Below, piece by piece: positions 9,785-17,999 of a stretch of DNA of 58,746 nucleotides. Source of the DNA: Alphaproteobacteria bacterium (GTDB taxonomy: Bacteria; Pseudomonadota; Alphaproteobacteria; Rhizobiales; JAJFHC01). Every line of letters starts with the position of its first letter. Position 1 is the first letter of the stretch. The notes under the pieces were generated by a model. The model was given only the letters and a program-made list of their open reading frames with translations, searched no databases and was not told the origin of the DNA. The stretch spans positions 1 to 58,746 of the forward strand of contig JAJFHD010000145.1 in the NCBI GenBank assembly GCA_021775805.1, written 5' to 3'. Both the position numbers and the translations under genes were made by a program.

Positions 9785-10048
9785 GTCAAAATGGTCCGGA
9801 GAGGAGGGGAGAGAACCCTATAAGGGCGGAATAATGCGGCGAGATCATGAGGGCCATAGCCGTAGATCACATAAACCGAATGAGTTTAGAAAAGTGCTTT
9901 CATGACCTTCAGGCCTGTTACGAACGGAGAACTCCGCCGTCTGCACATTTTGTGGTGAACCGCCTCAAGATCTGTGAGGCAAAGCAATATAGCAGACTCA
10001 ATTCCATAAGAAAACAGATTAGTTATCACGATGCCGACTCAATCCGGC

Positions 10049-10498
10049 TCAGGGCTTGACCACCACCAGAATAACCACGGCAATCATAATTACGGTCGGC
10101 ACTTCATTCAGTATACGGAACGTCCGGCCTGTCACCTGATTCTGGTCAATCGAAAATGCGTAGACGTGACGGCCCAGCAACCAATGGAAGCCGGTCAGGA
10201 CAACAACCAGCGCCAGCTTGAAATGAAACCAGTTGACCACGGTCCATTCAAACGCTCCGGTCCCCACAACCATGGCCAGTCCAAGGATCCACGAAACGAC
10301 CATTGCCGGCGTCATAATCGCCTTCAGCAGACGCCGCTCCATGACTTTGAACGTCTCCGACTGAATCGACCCTGGTTCTGCTTCACAGTGATAGACAAAC
10401 AGGCGCGGCAGATAGAGCAGACCCGCCATCCATGAGATCACGGCAACGATATGAAAGGCCTTGAGCCACAGGTAGAAACTGCCAACAAACTCAACCAT
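10049..10498 (-). CDS. hemJ: Protoporphyrinogen IX oxidase HemJ
   Basis: This 149 aa integral membrane protein starts at the ATG at 10498 (MVEFVGSFYLWLKAFHIVAVISWMAGLLYLPRLFVYH, residues given in part). HemJ is the oxygen-independent, membrane-bound protoporphyrinogen oxidase common in alphaproteobacteria. The conserved His in KAFHIVAVISWMAGL and the Arg/His in the next helix are present, with four predicted membrane segments. It follows hemE by 4 bases, so the two haem genes form one operon. A longer open frame to 10987 lies antisense to hemE and out of its reading frame, and is rejected. Confidence 0.93.
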   Translation of the reverse strand: MVEFVGSFYLWLKAFHIVAVISWMAGLLYLPRLFVYHCEAEPGSIQSETFKVMERRLLKAIMTPAMVVSWILGLAMVVGTGAFEWTVVNWFHFKLALVVVLTGFHWLLGRHVYAFSIDQNQVTGRTFRILNEVPTVIMIAVVILVVVKP

Positions 10499-10502
10499 AC
10501 GA

Positions 10503-11555
10503 CTAGCGGCCGCTACGAACACGCTCGACAACCCGGGCAACATTGTCGGGCGGTGTTTCCGGCACGAGCCCGTGACCCAAATTGAAGACGAAACGTTTGC
10601 CTGCCATCGCCGCCATGATCCGGTCGACGGCATCATCGAGCGCATCGCCGCCGCCGACCACCGCCAACGGATCCAGATTTCCCTGAACCACAGTCTCGCC
10701 GCCAAATCGAGCAGCCACCCACTCCATATCGACAGAACTGTCAAAGCTGACCCCGGATACTCCGGTTGCCGCGACGAATTCCTGATAGGACGACCCACAC
10801 CCTTTTGGAAACCCGATAATTGGAACGTCGGGGTATTTCTCTCGAACCCGGGAGACCAGTTTCGCCGTCGGCGCCATGCACCAGCGATCAAACTCCGCTT
10901 TCGGCAGACTGCCCGCCCAGGTATCGAAGATCTGCAGCGCATCCGCACCCGCCTCGACCTGGGCGCATAGGTATTCAGCCGATGCATCGACCAACAGGTC
11001 CATCAGCCCAATCACCCAGGACGATCTTTCGTAAGCCGCAAGTCTGGCAATCTTCTGATCCGGCGATCCCCGGCCGCCTATCATGTAGGTCGCAACGGTC
11101 CACGGCGCGCCGCAGAACCCGATAAGGGCAACGCCCGACGGCAGAGCTGCCCTGGTCCGCGCAATCGTTTCGTATACCGGTGCCAGACACGAATGAAGGC
11201 CGGTCTTGTTCAGCCTGGAAAAATCGTCTCGTCCCGCGATGGCGTCAAGAACCGGTCCTTCGCCTTCCACAAAACCAACGGTCTGTCCCAATCCGTCGGG
11301 CACCAGCAAAATGTCGGCGAAGACAATGGCTGCATCGAACCCGTACCGTCGAATTGGCTGCAGGGTTACCTCGCTGGCCAATTCTGGAGAATAGCACAGA
11401 TCCAGAAAGGAACCGGCATCAGCACGAATTTTTCGATACTCCGGCAGATAGCGACCGGCCTGACGCATCATCCAGATCGGCGGCACCGATAGGCTCTCGC
11501 CTGCAAAAACCCGTAAAAACGACCGATTGCCAGCCTCGATCGCGCCTTGCGTCAT
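10503..11555 (-). CDS. hemE: Uroporphyrinogen decarboxylase HemE
   Basis: HemE decarboxylates uroporphyrinogen III to coproporphyrinogen III. It is 350 aa from the ATG at 11555; an in-frame GTG at 11576 would add seven residues. The signature PIWMMRQAGRYLPEY is near the N terminus, and the second signature GFCGAPWT is near residue 145. Its promoter must lie in the putative oriC, as in Caulobacter, where the hemE promoter is part of the origin. Confidence 0.97.
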   Translation of the reverse strand: MTQGAIEAGNRSFLRVFAGESLSVPPIWMMRQAGRYLPEYRKIRADAGSFLDLCYSPELASEVTLQPIRRYGFDAAIVFADILLVPDGLGQTVGFVEGEGPVLDAIAGRDDFSRLNKTGLHSCLAPVYETIARTRAALPSGVALIGFCGAPWTVATYMIGGRGSPDQKIARLAAYERSSWVIGLMDLLVDASAEYLCAQVEAGADALQIFDTWAGSLPKAEFDRWCMAPTAKLVSRVREKYPDVPIIGFPKGCGSSYQEFVAATGVSGVSFDSSVDMEWVAARFGGETVVQGNLDPLAVVGGGDALDDAVDRIMAAMAGKRFVFNLGHGLVPETPPDNVARVVERVRSGR

Positions 11556-11591
11556 GTTCCGGTCACCCTGTTCCACACTTTGTCCTTATTC

Positions 11592-11606
11592 TTAACAAAA
11601 CATTAA
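11592..11606. promoter_or_regulatory. CtrA box TTAA-N7-TTAA in the origin, hemE side
   Basis: TTAACAAAACATTAA matches the CtrA consensus TTAA-N7-TTAA without a mismatch. A GATTC (GANTC, CcrM methylation type) follows at 11608-11612. In Caulobacter, CtrA bound to such boxes in oriC silences initiation and the hemE promoter. That the same control operates here is inference; no ctrA gene lies in the window. Confidence 0.65.
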
Positions 11607-11931
11607 AGATTCTAATTGTTGTTGTTGTTGTACTGTGGATATCGGGAATTCAATCTTATTCTCAATTTCTGCACGCATATTCATTTTCACTGCAATGTTT
11701 TTCACAATCCCGCCGACAACCGTTGATAACCCATATATCAATTATATATCAATGAGATACTAAATTTCTTCAGTTTCTGAACCTGTGCAGAACCACGAGA
11801 GAACCGGGAAATAAAATCGTTAATCCACAAACCCAACTCCCAACTCAAAAATTTCTCCACACGCCACTTTATCTTGGATAACATCGCGGACATCAGAACA
11901 AGTTTGCTGGCCGTCCCGCCGCAGATCCAGT

Positions 11932-11940
11932 TTATCCACA
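11932..11940 (+). promoter_or_regulatory. Perfect DnaA box
   Basis: TTATCCACA is the exact high-affinity DnaA box. It is followed directly by CGATCCACA (11942-11950), which resembles the low-affinity G-boxes of Caulobacter. Both lie just upstream of the PPSRP start at 11965. Confidence 0.8.
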
Positions 11941-11964
11941 TCGATCCACACCATAAAGGCGCTT

Positions 11965-12801
11965 ATGCCGGACAACTCCGCCTCGAAAAAATTCTTTCAC
12001 ATTCATCTGGTCTCCGACTCGACCGGGGAAACCCTCAATGCCGTGGCGAAAGCCGCCACCGTCCAGTTCGTCGACTTCCAGCCGATCGAGCACAGTCATG
12101 TACTGGTCCGTAACAAGAAGCAGCTGGACCATGTGGTCGATGAAATTGAAGCCAACCCCGGTATTGTCCTGTTCACATTGGTCAACGCCGCGATCCGCAC
12201 CGAACTTGAAGATCGCTGCCATCAGATGGTCGTCCCGTGTGTTTCGGTTCTCGATCCGGTCATGGCTTCGCTTGGAACTTACCTCAATGCCAAGTCGACG
12301 TCCCAGGTCGGCGGCCAGCACGCCCTCAATGCCGAATATTTCAAGCGCATCGATGCTCTTAACTACACGATGATGCATGATGACGGCCAACTGGCTCAAG
12401 ATCTCGGCGATGCCGACGTCATTCTGCTGGGGATCAGCAGAACCTCAAAGACCCCGACCAGCATATATCTGGCAAACCGCGGCATAAAGACGGCCAACAT
12501 ACCGCTGGTCCTCGGCGTCGATCTGCCTCAGCAGGTCCGGAATGCAACCGAGTCGCTGGTTGTCGGTCTGGTGGCGACCACCGATCGGATCGTGCAGATC
12601 AGACGCAACCGGCTGCTGTCGCTTAACGAGCGGGAGGAAACCGACTACATCGACAAAAAAATTGTCGCTGAAGAACTGAAATATGCCCGAACCATCTGTC
12701 AGAAATACAACTGGCCGGTCATCGACGTTACCCGCAAGTCGATTGAGGAAACGGCAGCGTCGGTTCTCAACTTCTATCATCAGAAGCACGCGCTGGCATG
12801 A
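11965..12801 (+). CDS. Kinase/pyrophosphorylase (PPSRP, DUF299 family)
   Basis: Members regulate pyruvate phosphate dikinase or PEP synthetase by ADP-dependent phosphorylation and Pi-dependent dephosphorylation. The protein is 278 aa. It starts with the FHIHLVSDSTGETL segment (residues 10-24) and has the P-loop GISRTSKT at 156-163. It is the first gene of an operon running through maf, aroE, coaE and dnaQ; its stop overlaps the maf start by 4 bases. Which of the two target enzymes it controls cannot be told from this window. Confidence 0.93.
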   Translation: MPDNSASKKFFHIHLVSDSTGETLNAVAKAATVQFVDFQPIEHSHVLVRNKKQLDHVVDEIEANPGIVLFTLVNAAIRTELEDRCHQMVVPCVSVLDPVMASLGTYLNAKSTSQVGGQHALNAEYFKRIDALNYTMMHDDGQLAQDLGDADVILLGISRTSKTPTSIYLANRGIKTANIPLVLGVDLPQQVRNATESLVVGLVATTDRIVQIRRNRLLSLNEREETDYIDKKIVAEELKYARTICQKYNWPVIDVTRKSIEETAASVLNFYHQKHALA

Positions 12802-13421
12802 ATGTTCTCCAGAACCAGCAAGCCCGCCTTGTCCTGGCTTCTGCAAGTCAGGTCCGCGCGACCCTTTTGAGATCCGCCGGCCTCAGTTTCGATGTTGTGC
12901 CATCGACTGTCGATGAAGACATCGTCAAGACAACCCTGCGCCGGGACAACCAGGATACAACCGCATCCGACATTGCCGTGGTCCTGGCGCAGACCAAGGC
13001 CACCGATGTCTCCCGCCGCGAACCGCAAGCTCTGGTCATCGGCGCCGATCAGGTCCTGTTCTGCGACGGGCGCTTCTACGACAAGCCGCGCGACATGGAC
13101 GATGCCCGCAACCATCTCCTGTCTCTGAAAGGCAAGACCCACACACTCCACACCGCAGTGGCCTGTGCCCAGGACGAAGCCGTCCTGTGGTACCAAGACG
13201 CCCAGGTCTCTCTGACCATGCGTGACTTTTCAAATGATTTCCTGGGCAGATACATCGCGCAAAACGGCAGTGATCTGCTGACCAGTGTTGGCGCCTACAA
13301 GCTTGAAGGTACCGGTGCGCATCTGTTCGAACATATCGAAGGAGACTTCTTTACTGTTCTTGGCCTTCCGCTCGTTCCGCTTTTTGCGTTTTTGCGGCAG
13401 AAAGGAGCGATTGTTACATGA
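12798..13421 (+). CDS. maf: Maf family nucleoside-triphosphate pyrophosphatase
   Basis: Maf proteins hydrolyse non-canonical or modified NTPs to NMP and PPi. The protein is 207 aa. It has the N-terminal signature LASASQVRATLLRSAGL (residues about 13-29), an acidic catalytic segment VIGADQV and the YDKPRDMDDARNHL helix. It overlaps the upstream gene and aroE by 4 bases each, indicating translational coupling. This is the Maf next to aroE and coaE; the exact subfamily substrate (dTTP/UTP or 7-methyl-GTP type) is not determined. Confidence 0.93.
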   Translation: MNVLQNQQARLVLASASQVRATLLRSAGLSFDVVPSTVDEDIVKTTLRRDNQDTTASDIAVVLAQTKATDVSRREPQALVIGADQVLFCDGRFYDKPRDMDDARNHLLSLKGKTHTLHTAVACAQDEAVLWYQDAQVSLTMRDFSNDFLGRYIAQNGSDLLTSVGAYKLEGTGAHLFEHIEGDFFTVLGLPLVPLFAFLRQKGAIVT

Positions 13422-14254
13422 CCGGAATAAACATCTGTGTAATTGGCTGGCCGATCTCGCACTCCAGATCGCCGCTGATTCACGGCTATTGGCTGGACAA
13501 ATATGACATCGACGGCAGCTATCGGCGTCTGCCCGTGAAACCGGATAATCTCCCGGAGCTCATCGCACGCATGCGCGCCGGAGAATTTGCCGGCGCCAAC
13601 GTCACCCTTCCGCACAAGGAGGCTGTTTTCGGCCTGGTGGATAGCGCAGACTCCGTGGCGCGGACCCTGCGTGCCATCAACACCATATACGTCGAAGACG
13701 GGCACGTTAAAGGCACCAATACGGACGGCTACGGCTATCTTGCCAACTTGAGGGAAACGTGCCCCCACTGGTTGCCGAATGCGGGTCCGGCCACCGTATT
13801 GGGGGCAGGGGGTGCCGCCCGCGCCATCGTTCATGCGCTACACAATGCCGGCGTCCCCGACCTGCGCATCGTCAACCGGAACATCGATCGCGCCAGAGAC
13901 CTGGCGGCTGATCTGTGTCCTTCGGCGTCGACCGTTTCCTGGGACGACCTCGACACTCTGTTGCCCGACACTCACCTGCTCGTCAACACCACGTCCCTTG
14001 GCATGGTCGGCATGCCGCCGCTGACGGTCGATGTCGCACGCCTTCCGGCGGGAGCCGTTGTGTCCGACATTGTCTACATGCCGCTGCAAACGGACCTGAT
14101 AGCTGCCGCTCTGCAACACGGATTGGATGCGGTAGGCGGCCTCGGCATGCTGCTGCATCAGGCCGTGCCCGGGTTTCGAAAGTGGTTCGGCGTTACACCG
14201 CAAGTCACGCGCGAGCTCCAGGCCCTGGTCGTCAAGGATGTTGAAAGCTCCTGA
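13418..14254 (+). CDS. aroE: Shikimate dehydrogenase AroE
   Basis: AroE reduces 3-dehydroshikimate to shikimate with NADPH in aromatic amino-acid synthesis. The protein is 278 aa. The shikimate-binding segment IGWPISHSRSPLIHGYW is at residues 8-24, the catalytic Lys is in VTLPHKEA (about residue 69), and the NADP Rossmann motif GAGGAARA is at about 129-136. It overlaps maf by 4 bases and coaE by 1 base. Confidence 0.96.
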   Translation: MTGINICVIGWPISHSRSPLIHGYWLDKYDIDGSYRRLPVKPDNLPELIARMRAGEFAGANVTLPHKEAVFGLVDSADSVARTLRAINTIYVEDGHVKGTNTDGYGYLANLRETCPHWLPNAGPATVLGAGGAARAIVHALHNAGVPDLRIVNRNIDRARDLAADLCPSASTVSWDDLDTLLPDTHLLVNTTSLGMVGMPPLTVDVARLPAGAVVSDIVYMPLQTDLIAAALQHGLDAVGGLGMLLHQAVPGFRKWFGVTPQVTRELQALVVKDVESS

Positions 14255-14853
14255 TGCTGATCATCGGTCTTACGGGTTCCATAGGCATGGGCAAAAGCGA
14301 AACCGCCGCCATGTTCCGGCGCCTCGGGGTCCCGGTATTCGACGCGGACGCTGTGGTTCATGAACTCTATGACACCGGCGGCGCAGCCGTGGCCCCCGTG
14401 GCCGCTCAGTTTCCCGATGCCGTCCGGGACGACAGGATCGACCGCCAGAAGCTCGCGACCCTCGTTCTCAACGACACCGAGGCCATTGCTGTGCTTGAAG
14501 ACATCGTCCATCCCCTGGTGCGCCGGCGCGAAATCAGGTTTCTGGAAAACGCCCGGACCGCCGGCAAGGACATCGTCGTTTTGGACATACCGCTTCTCTT
14601 CGAATCGGGCGGAGAAGGCCGTGTCGACAAGATTGTCGTTGTCTCCGCCCCCCAACCGGTTCAGCGTGCCCGGGTCCTGGCGCGCCCGGGCATGACCGAA
14701 GCAAAATATGACGCCATAGTCGGGAAACAGATGCCGGACCGTGAAAAACGCGAGCGCGCCGATTACGTTGTGGATACAAGCGTCAGCCTCGACGACGCCT
14801 TTGCGCAGGTCTCACGAATCGTGGCACAGTTGCGCGGCCAAACCCAACTCTGA
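14254..14853 (+). CDS. coaE: Dephospho-CoA kinase CoaE
   Basis: CoaE catalyses the last step of CoA synthesis, ATP-dependent 3'-phosphorylation of dephospho-CoA. The protein is 199 aa with P-loop GLTGSIGMGKSE (residues 5-16), the lid segment and VFDADAVVHELY (29-40). Its start codon is within TGATG at the aroE stop. The pantothenate kinase coaA lies about 12 kb away in this window. Confidence 0.96.
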   Translation: MLIIGLTGSIGMGKSETAAMFRRLGVPVFDADAVVHELYDTGGAAVAPVAAQFPDAVRDDRIDRQKLATLVLNDTEAIAVLEDIVHPLVRRREIRFLENARTAGKDIVVLDIPLLFESGGEGRVDKIVVVSAPQPVQRARVLARPGMTEAKYDAIVGKQMPDREKRERADYVVDTSVSLDDAFAQVSRIVAQLRGQTQL

Positions 14854-14871
14854 TCGCGCACCCGAGGGCTT

Positions 14872-15579
14872 ATGCGAGAAATCGTCCTTGATACGGAAAC
14901 CACCGGATTCAAACCGAGCGAGGGACACCGTGTCGTTGAAATCGGTTGTGTCGAACTGATCAATCACATCGCGACCGGCGATACCTATCACCAGTACATC
15001 AATCCGGAACGCGACATGCCGCTGGGCGCCTTCGAGGTTCACGGCCTGTCGGAAGAGTTCCTTTCCGATAAACCGGTATTCTCGTCGATCGCCGACGACT
15101 TCCTGGCCTTCGTAGGCGACGCGCCGCTGATCATTCACAACGCGTCGTTCGACATGGGCTTCCTCAATCACGAACTGGAACAGGCCGGCAAGTCCAGACT
15201 GCCCGATGAACAGGCAGTCGATACGCTGCATATGGCCCGGCGCAAACATCCTTCAGGACCAAACAGCCTGGACGCCCTGTGCCGCCGGTACGGCATCGAC
15301 AATTCAGGACGCACCAAGCACGGTGCCCTGCTTGACTCGGAATTGCTGGCGGAGGTCTATCTGGAGCTCATCGGCGGAAGACAGCCAAATCTTACGCTTG
15401 TCGACCAGACCGCTGGTCCGACGGATTTTTCATCTTCTGCCGCAGTCGGCACAAAGCAACGGCCGACACCGTTGCCATCACGCCTGACAAGTGCCGAGAT
15501 CGATGCCCATCGCCGGTTTATCGAAGGCATCGGCGAAGCGGCCATGTGGCACCGCTACCGGCTCCGGGATAACCTGTGA
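14872..15579 (+). CDS. dnaQ: DNA polymerase III epsilon subunit (3'-5' exonuclease) DnaQ
   Basis: DnaQ is the proofreading exonuclease of the replicase. The protein is 235 aa. DEDDh motifs are present: ExoI LDTETTGF (residues 6-13), ExoII HNASFDMGFLNHEL (near 90-103) and ExoIII with HGALLDSELLAEVYLEL. A short Pro/Thr-rich linker leads to a C-terminal tail that would bind the polymerase subunit. It ends the PPSRP operon and is convergent with secB, with no gap. Confidence 0.95.
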   Translation: MREIVLDTETTGFKPSEGHRVVEIGCVELINHIATGDTYHQYINPERDMPLGAFEVHGLSEEFLSDKPVFSSIADDFLAFVGDAPLIIHNASFDMGFLNHELEQAGKSRLPDEQAVDTLHMARRKHPSGPNSLDALCRRYGIDNSGRTKHGALLDSELLAEVYLELIGGRQPNLTLVDQTAGPTDFSSSAAVGTKQRPTPLPSRLTSAEIDAHRRFIEGIGEAAMWHRYRLRDNL

Positions 15580-16164
15580 TCAGGCGGTACCGCCTTCTGT
15601 TTCCTGATTGACCCGCTGATTGTACATACCGGCGAAATCGATCGGATCGATCATCAGTGGTGGAAAGCCGCCGTTGCGTGTGGCGTCGGCCAGAATATGA
15701 CGGGCAAAGGGGAACAGCATGCGCGGACATTCGATGAGGACCACCGGATGCTTGGTTTCATCAGGAATGTTCTCAAGCCGGAAAATTCCGGCATATTGCA
15801 GTTCGGCAACGAACACCGGCGTTTCGCCGTTCATGGCCTTGGCTTCCAGATCGAGCTCTACCTCGTAATCGGTTTCGGACAGGGCATGGGCGTTCACGTT
15901 GACCGAAATATCGATGTTCGGGCTTTTGTCCGATGACATGAGCGACTGCGGTGCACCCGGGCTCTCGAAGGAAAGATCTTTCAGATACTGGGCCATGATC
16001 CGCATCGAAGGCGCCTCGGCCGCCTCGGTACCGCCTTCGTTCACGGCAGTACCACTGCCGTTTCCTGGCGTTGCGCCGTCGCCGGCACCATTGTCGCTAC
16101 CATTGTCGCTTCCATTGCCGTTGGTCGCAGGCGCGTCCTGTTCTGTGTTGTCGTCGTCTGTCAT
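15580..16164 (-). CDS. secB: Protein-export chaperone SecB with Asn/Gly-rich N-terminal extension
   Basis: SecB is a tetrameric chaperone delivering preproteins to SecA. The conserved domain starts near residue 52 (MRIMAQYLKDLSFESPGAP) and includes ECPRMLFPFARHILADATRNGGFPP, a strong SecB signature. The protein is 194 aa because of a roughly 50-residue leader rich in Asn, Gly, Asp and Ser, encoded partly by a 12-base tandem repeat (16088-16123). The extension is predicted to be disordered; its role is unknown. Confidence 0.94.
   Translation of the reverse strand: MTDDDNTEQDAPATNGNGSDNGSDNGAGDGATPGNGSGTAVNEGGTEAAEAPSMRIMAQYLKDLSFESPGAPQSLMSSDKSPNIDISVNVNAHALSETDYEVELDLEAKAMNGETPVFVAELQYAGIFRLENIPDETKHPVVLIECPRMLFPFARHILADATRNGGFPPLMIDPIDFAGMYNQRVNQETEGGTA
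16088..16123. repeat. 12-base tandem repeat in the secB leader
   Basis: Three consecutive copies of a 12-base unit (CCATTGTCGCTA and two variants) encode the repeated Asn-Gly-Ser-Asp of the SecB N-terminal extension. Such repeats can change copy number by slippage without changing frame. Confidence 0.8.
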
Positions 16165-16391
16165 GGTGACGTCCTTCTGGCTTGGCGGATTGATCAGCGA
16201 TTCCGCCCATCAGGTGAATCTTCGCTGAGTGGCTATCACGGAACCCGCGCGCCGACAATACCGAGACGTCAATCCGTGGTGTGTTGGCTGGACCTTGCAT
16301 CCAAACAATGCCGGACCGGACCGATGCGCCCTGGATCCGTGCTATTTTGCATCAAGGCGATGCACCGCATTTGATAAAGTTATGACAGGCC

Positions 16392-16928
16392 CTAGCGTTG
16401 CCAGGGCGAACCGGATCCCGCGTCCCTCTTTGGCGGTGGCGTTTCCTCGATGATCTCACCGTCAATGATCTCACCGTCAATGATCGGTCCGTCATCGCGC
16501 GTCCCGTCGAACGGACTGGAAGATGACCTGCCGTTACTGAATCCCTCGACATGAACGGACTTGGAATTGCGGATTTTTTCAAACAGCCAGTGTGCAAGCC
16601 ACAGGCGTACAGGCGGCACAAGCAGGGCAAACCCCACGCCATCGGTCAGGAATCCCGGCGTCAGCAGGAGAACGCCGGCAATCAGCAGGAAGACGGCGTG
16701 CACCACCGACTCCAGCGGCAGCTGTCCCTCGTTCAGGGTCGATTGTGCTGTCGCCAGGGTGGCCAGGCCCTGTCGCCGCAGGATTGCCGTGCCGATGACG
16801 GCAGTGAGCACGATCGTCAGCAATGTCGGCCACAGACCGATAACATCGCCGACCTGGATAAATGTGGCAATCTCCGCAATCGGCACGCCGATGAAAACAA
16901 TCGGTATGAGAAACTTCAACACTCGCAT
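16392..16928 (-). CDS. fxsA: FxsA family membrane protein
   Basis: FxsA is a small inner-membrane protein, named for suppression of phage F exclusion in E. coli. The protein is 178 aa: residues about 4-26 form a first membrane segment (IPIVFIGVPIAEIATFIQVG), followed by segments near 30-50 and 80-105 (LLIAGVLLLTPGFLTDGVGF, the FxsA signature). The C-terminal tail is cytoplasmic and carries a DGEII repeat encoded by a 15-base tandem repeat. It is divergent from the Tim44-like gene. Confidence 0.9.
   Translation of the reverse strand: MRVLKFLIPIVFIGVPIAEIATFIQVGDVIGLWPTLLTIVLTAVIGTAILRRQGLATLATAQSTLNEGQLPLESVVHAVFLLIAGVLLLTPGFLTDGVGFALLVPPVRLWLAHWLFEKIRNSKSVHVEGFSNGRSSSSPFDGTRDDGPIIDGEIIDGEIIEETPPPKRDAGSGSPWQR
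16451..16495. repeat. 15-base tandem repeat in the fxsA 3' end
   Basis: Two exact copies of TGATCTCACCGTCAA (16451-16465 and 16466-16480) and a diverged third copy encode the repeated Ile-Ile-Asp-Gly-Glu of the FxsA tail. The repeat keeps the reading frame. Confidence 0.8.
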
Positions 16929-17187
16929 TTTCCATAAAAGAGGGGCGGGAACACGTGACGGCCCGCCTTAGTCATGATAACGCATGCGTGTACTCGCACG
17001 ATACGGTAACATGCACTATATATGTAGGGACGCTGCGGTGGAAATGCTACCATGTGCAGCGACAAACGTTCGACGACCTGAAATCGATTCTTGGCAAATC
17101 GATCTCGTCAGCAATACAAATGCGATGGCACCGTCGTGCCGACGCAACTGATTGCTACCAAGTCAAATCATGCCAAGAAGGCATCTA

Positions 17188-17934
17188 GTGAAAATGAGTG
17201 AAGCATTCGATCTTTCAACCCTGTTCTTTCTGGCGATAGCCGTGATCATATTTTTGCGGCTGCGGGGTGTCCTGGGCAAACGCACCGGCAACGAAAGACG
17301 CCCCTACGATCCGTACACGTCGAATGACCCCGCCCAACCAGGCGCCGAGAACGACAACAAGGATGGCAATGTCATTTCGATGCCGGGGGTTCCCAAAATT
17401 GATGACCAGGTTGAACCGTCACCCTATGACGCCGACGAGCCGGAAGAATTCATCTGGAAAGGATTTGCGGAACCGGGATCACCGCTTGCGGAGAATCTTG
17501 ATCGGGTCGCCGATCTTGACCGTACTTTCAACCCTCATGAATTCCTTGGCGGCGCCAAGTCCGCTTACGAACTCATCGTTACCGCGTTTGCCGATGGCGA
17601 CCGCAAAATTCTCAAGAACCTGTTGAGCAAAGATGTCTTTTCCGGTTTCGATGCGGCTATCAGCGCACGGCAGAAAGCCGGAGAAACAATCGAGTCGAGT
17701 TTCGTCGGCATTGACAGGGCGACCATACTTGACGCGGCAGCCAAAGGCCGGACCGTCAGCCTGACGGTTAAATTCGTAAGCGAACTGATTTCGGCGACCC
17801 GCGACGCCGATGGCAAGGTGATCGATGGCGACCCGAAAAAGGTCCGCGAAGTCGTCGACATCTGGACGTTCATGAGAGACACCTCGACGCGGGATCCGAA
17901 CTGGCAGCTGGTGGCGACCGAAACCGCAAACTGA
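17188..17934 (+). CDS. Tim44/TimA-like domain protein, membrane anchored
   Basis: The GTG at 17188 lies six bases after AAGAAGG, and an ATG follows at 17194 (MSEAFDLSTLFFLAIAV); both give about 247 aa. A single N-terminal membrane helix (FFLAIAVIIFLRLRGVLG) is followed by an acidic, Pro-rich linker and a C-terminal Tim44-like domain (from about residue 110, HEFLGGAKSAYELIVTAFADGD). Alphaproteobacterial members are thought to be relatives of the mitochondrial import subunit Tim44. It lies upstream of mltA, Smr and XRE genes, a common alphaproteobacterial order. Divergent fxsA is 258 bases away. Confidence 0.92.
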   Translation: MKMSEAFDLSTLFFLAIAVIIFLRLRGVLGKRTGNERRPYDPYTSNDPAQPGAENDNKDGNVISMPGVPKIDDQVEPSPYDADEPEEFIWKGFAEPGSPLAENLDRVADLDRTFNPHEFLGGAKSAYELIVTAFADGDRKILKNLLSKDVFSGFDAAISARQKAGETIESSFVGIDRATILDAAAKGRTVSLTVKFVSELISATRDADGKVIDGDPKKVREVVDIWTFMRDTSTRDPNWQLVATETAN

Positions 17935-17999
17935 TGTCCTGACGCGATATCGTTGCGGCCACAAGGTACGGTGGTGTTCATCACTATGGAGCGCGTCCC

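Larger units (their letters stand above)
11556..11964. other. Putative chromosomal replication origin (oriC)
   Basis: This is the only gene-free stretch above 300 bases, and it lies between divergent hemE and the PPSRP gene, exactly the Caulobacter/Rickettsia oriC position. It contains a perfect DnaA box TTATCCACA (11932-11940) and boxes with one mismatch at 11634-11642 (minus strand), 11821-11829 and 11853-11861. Weaker matches are at 11569-11577 and 11942-11950. AT-rich tracts lie around 11586-11620 and 11730-11770. It also has a perfect CtrA box, a GATTC methylation site and a (TTG)5 run. The function is inferred from gene order plus motifs. Confidence 0.85.

Noticed and set aside
10499..10987. 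N-terminal extension of the HemJ frame
   Set aside because: It is an out-of-frame reading inside hemE on the same strand; HemJ homologues begin at MVEFVGSF-type sequence and the ATG at 10498 follows the hemE stop directly.
11616..11630. (TTG)5 called as a strict DnaA-trio
   Set aside because: The triplets do not fit the published 3'-[G/A]A[T/A]-5' consensus on either strand, so it is only listed as a resembling arrangement.
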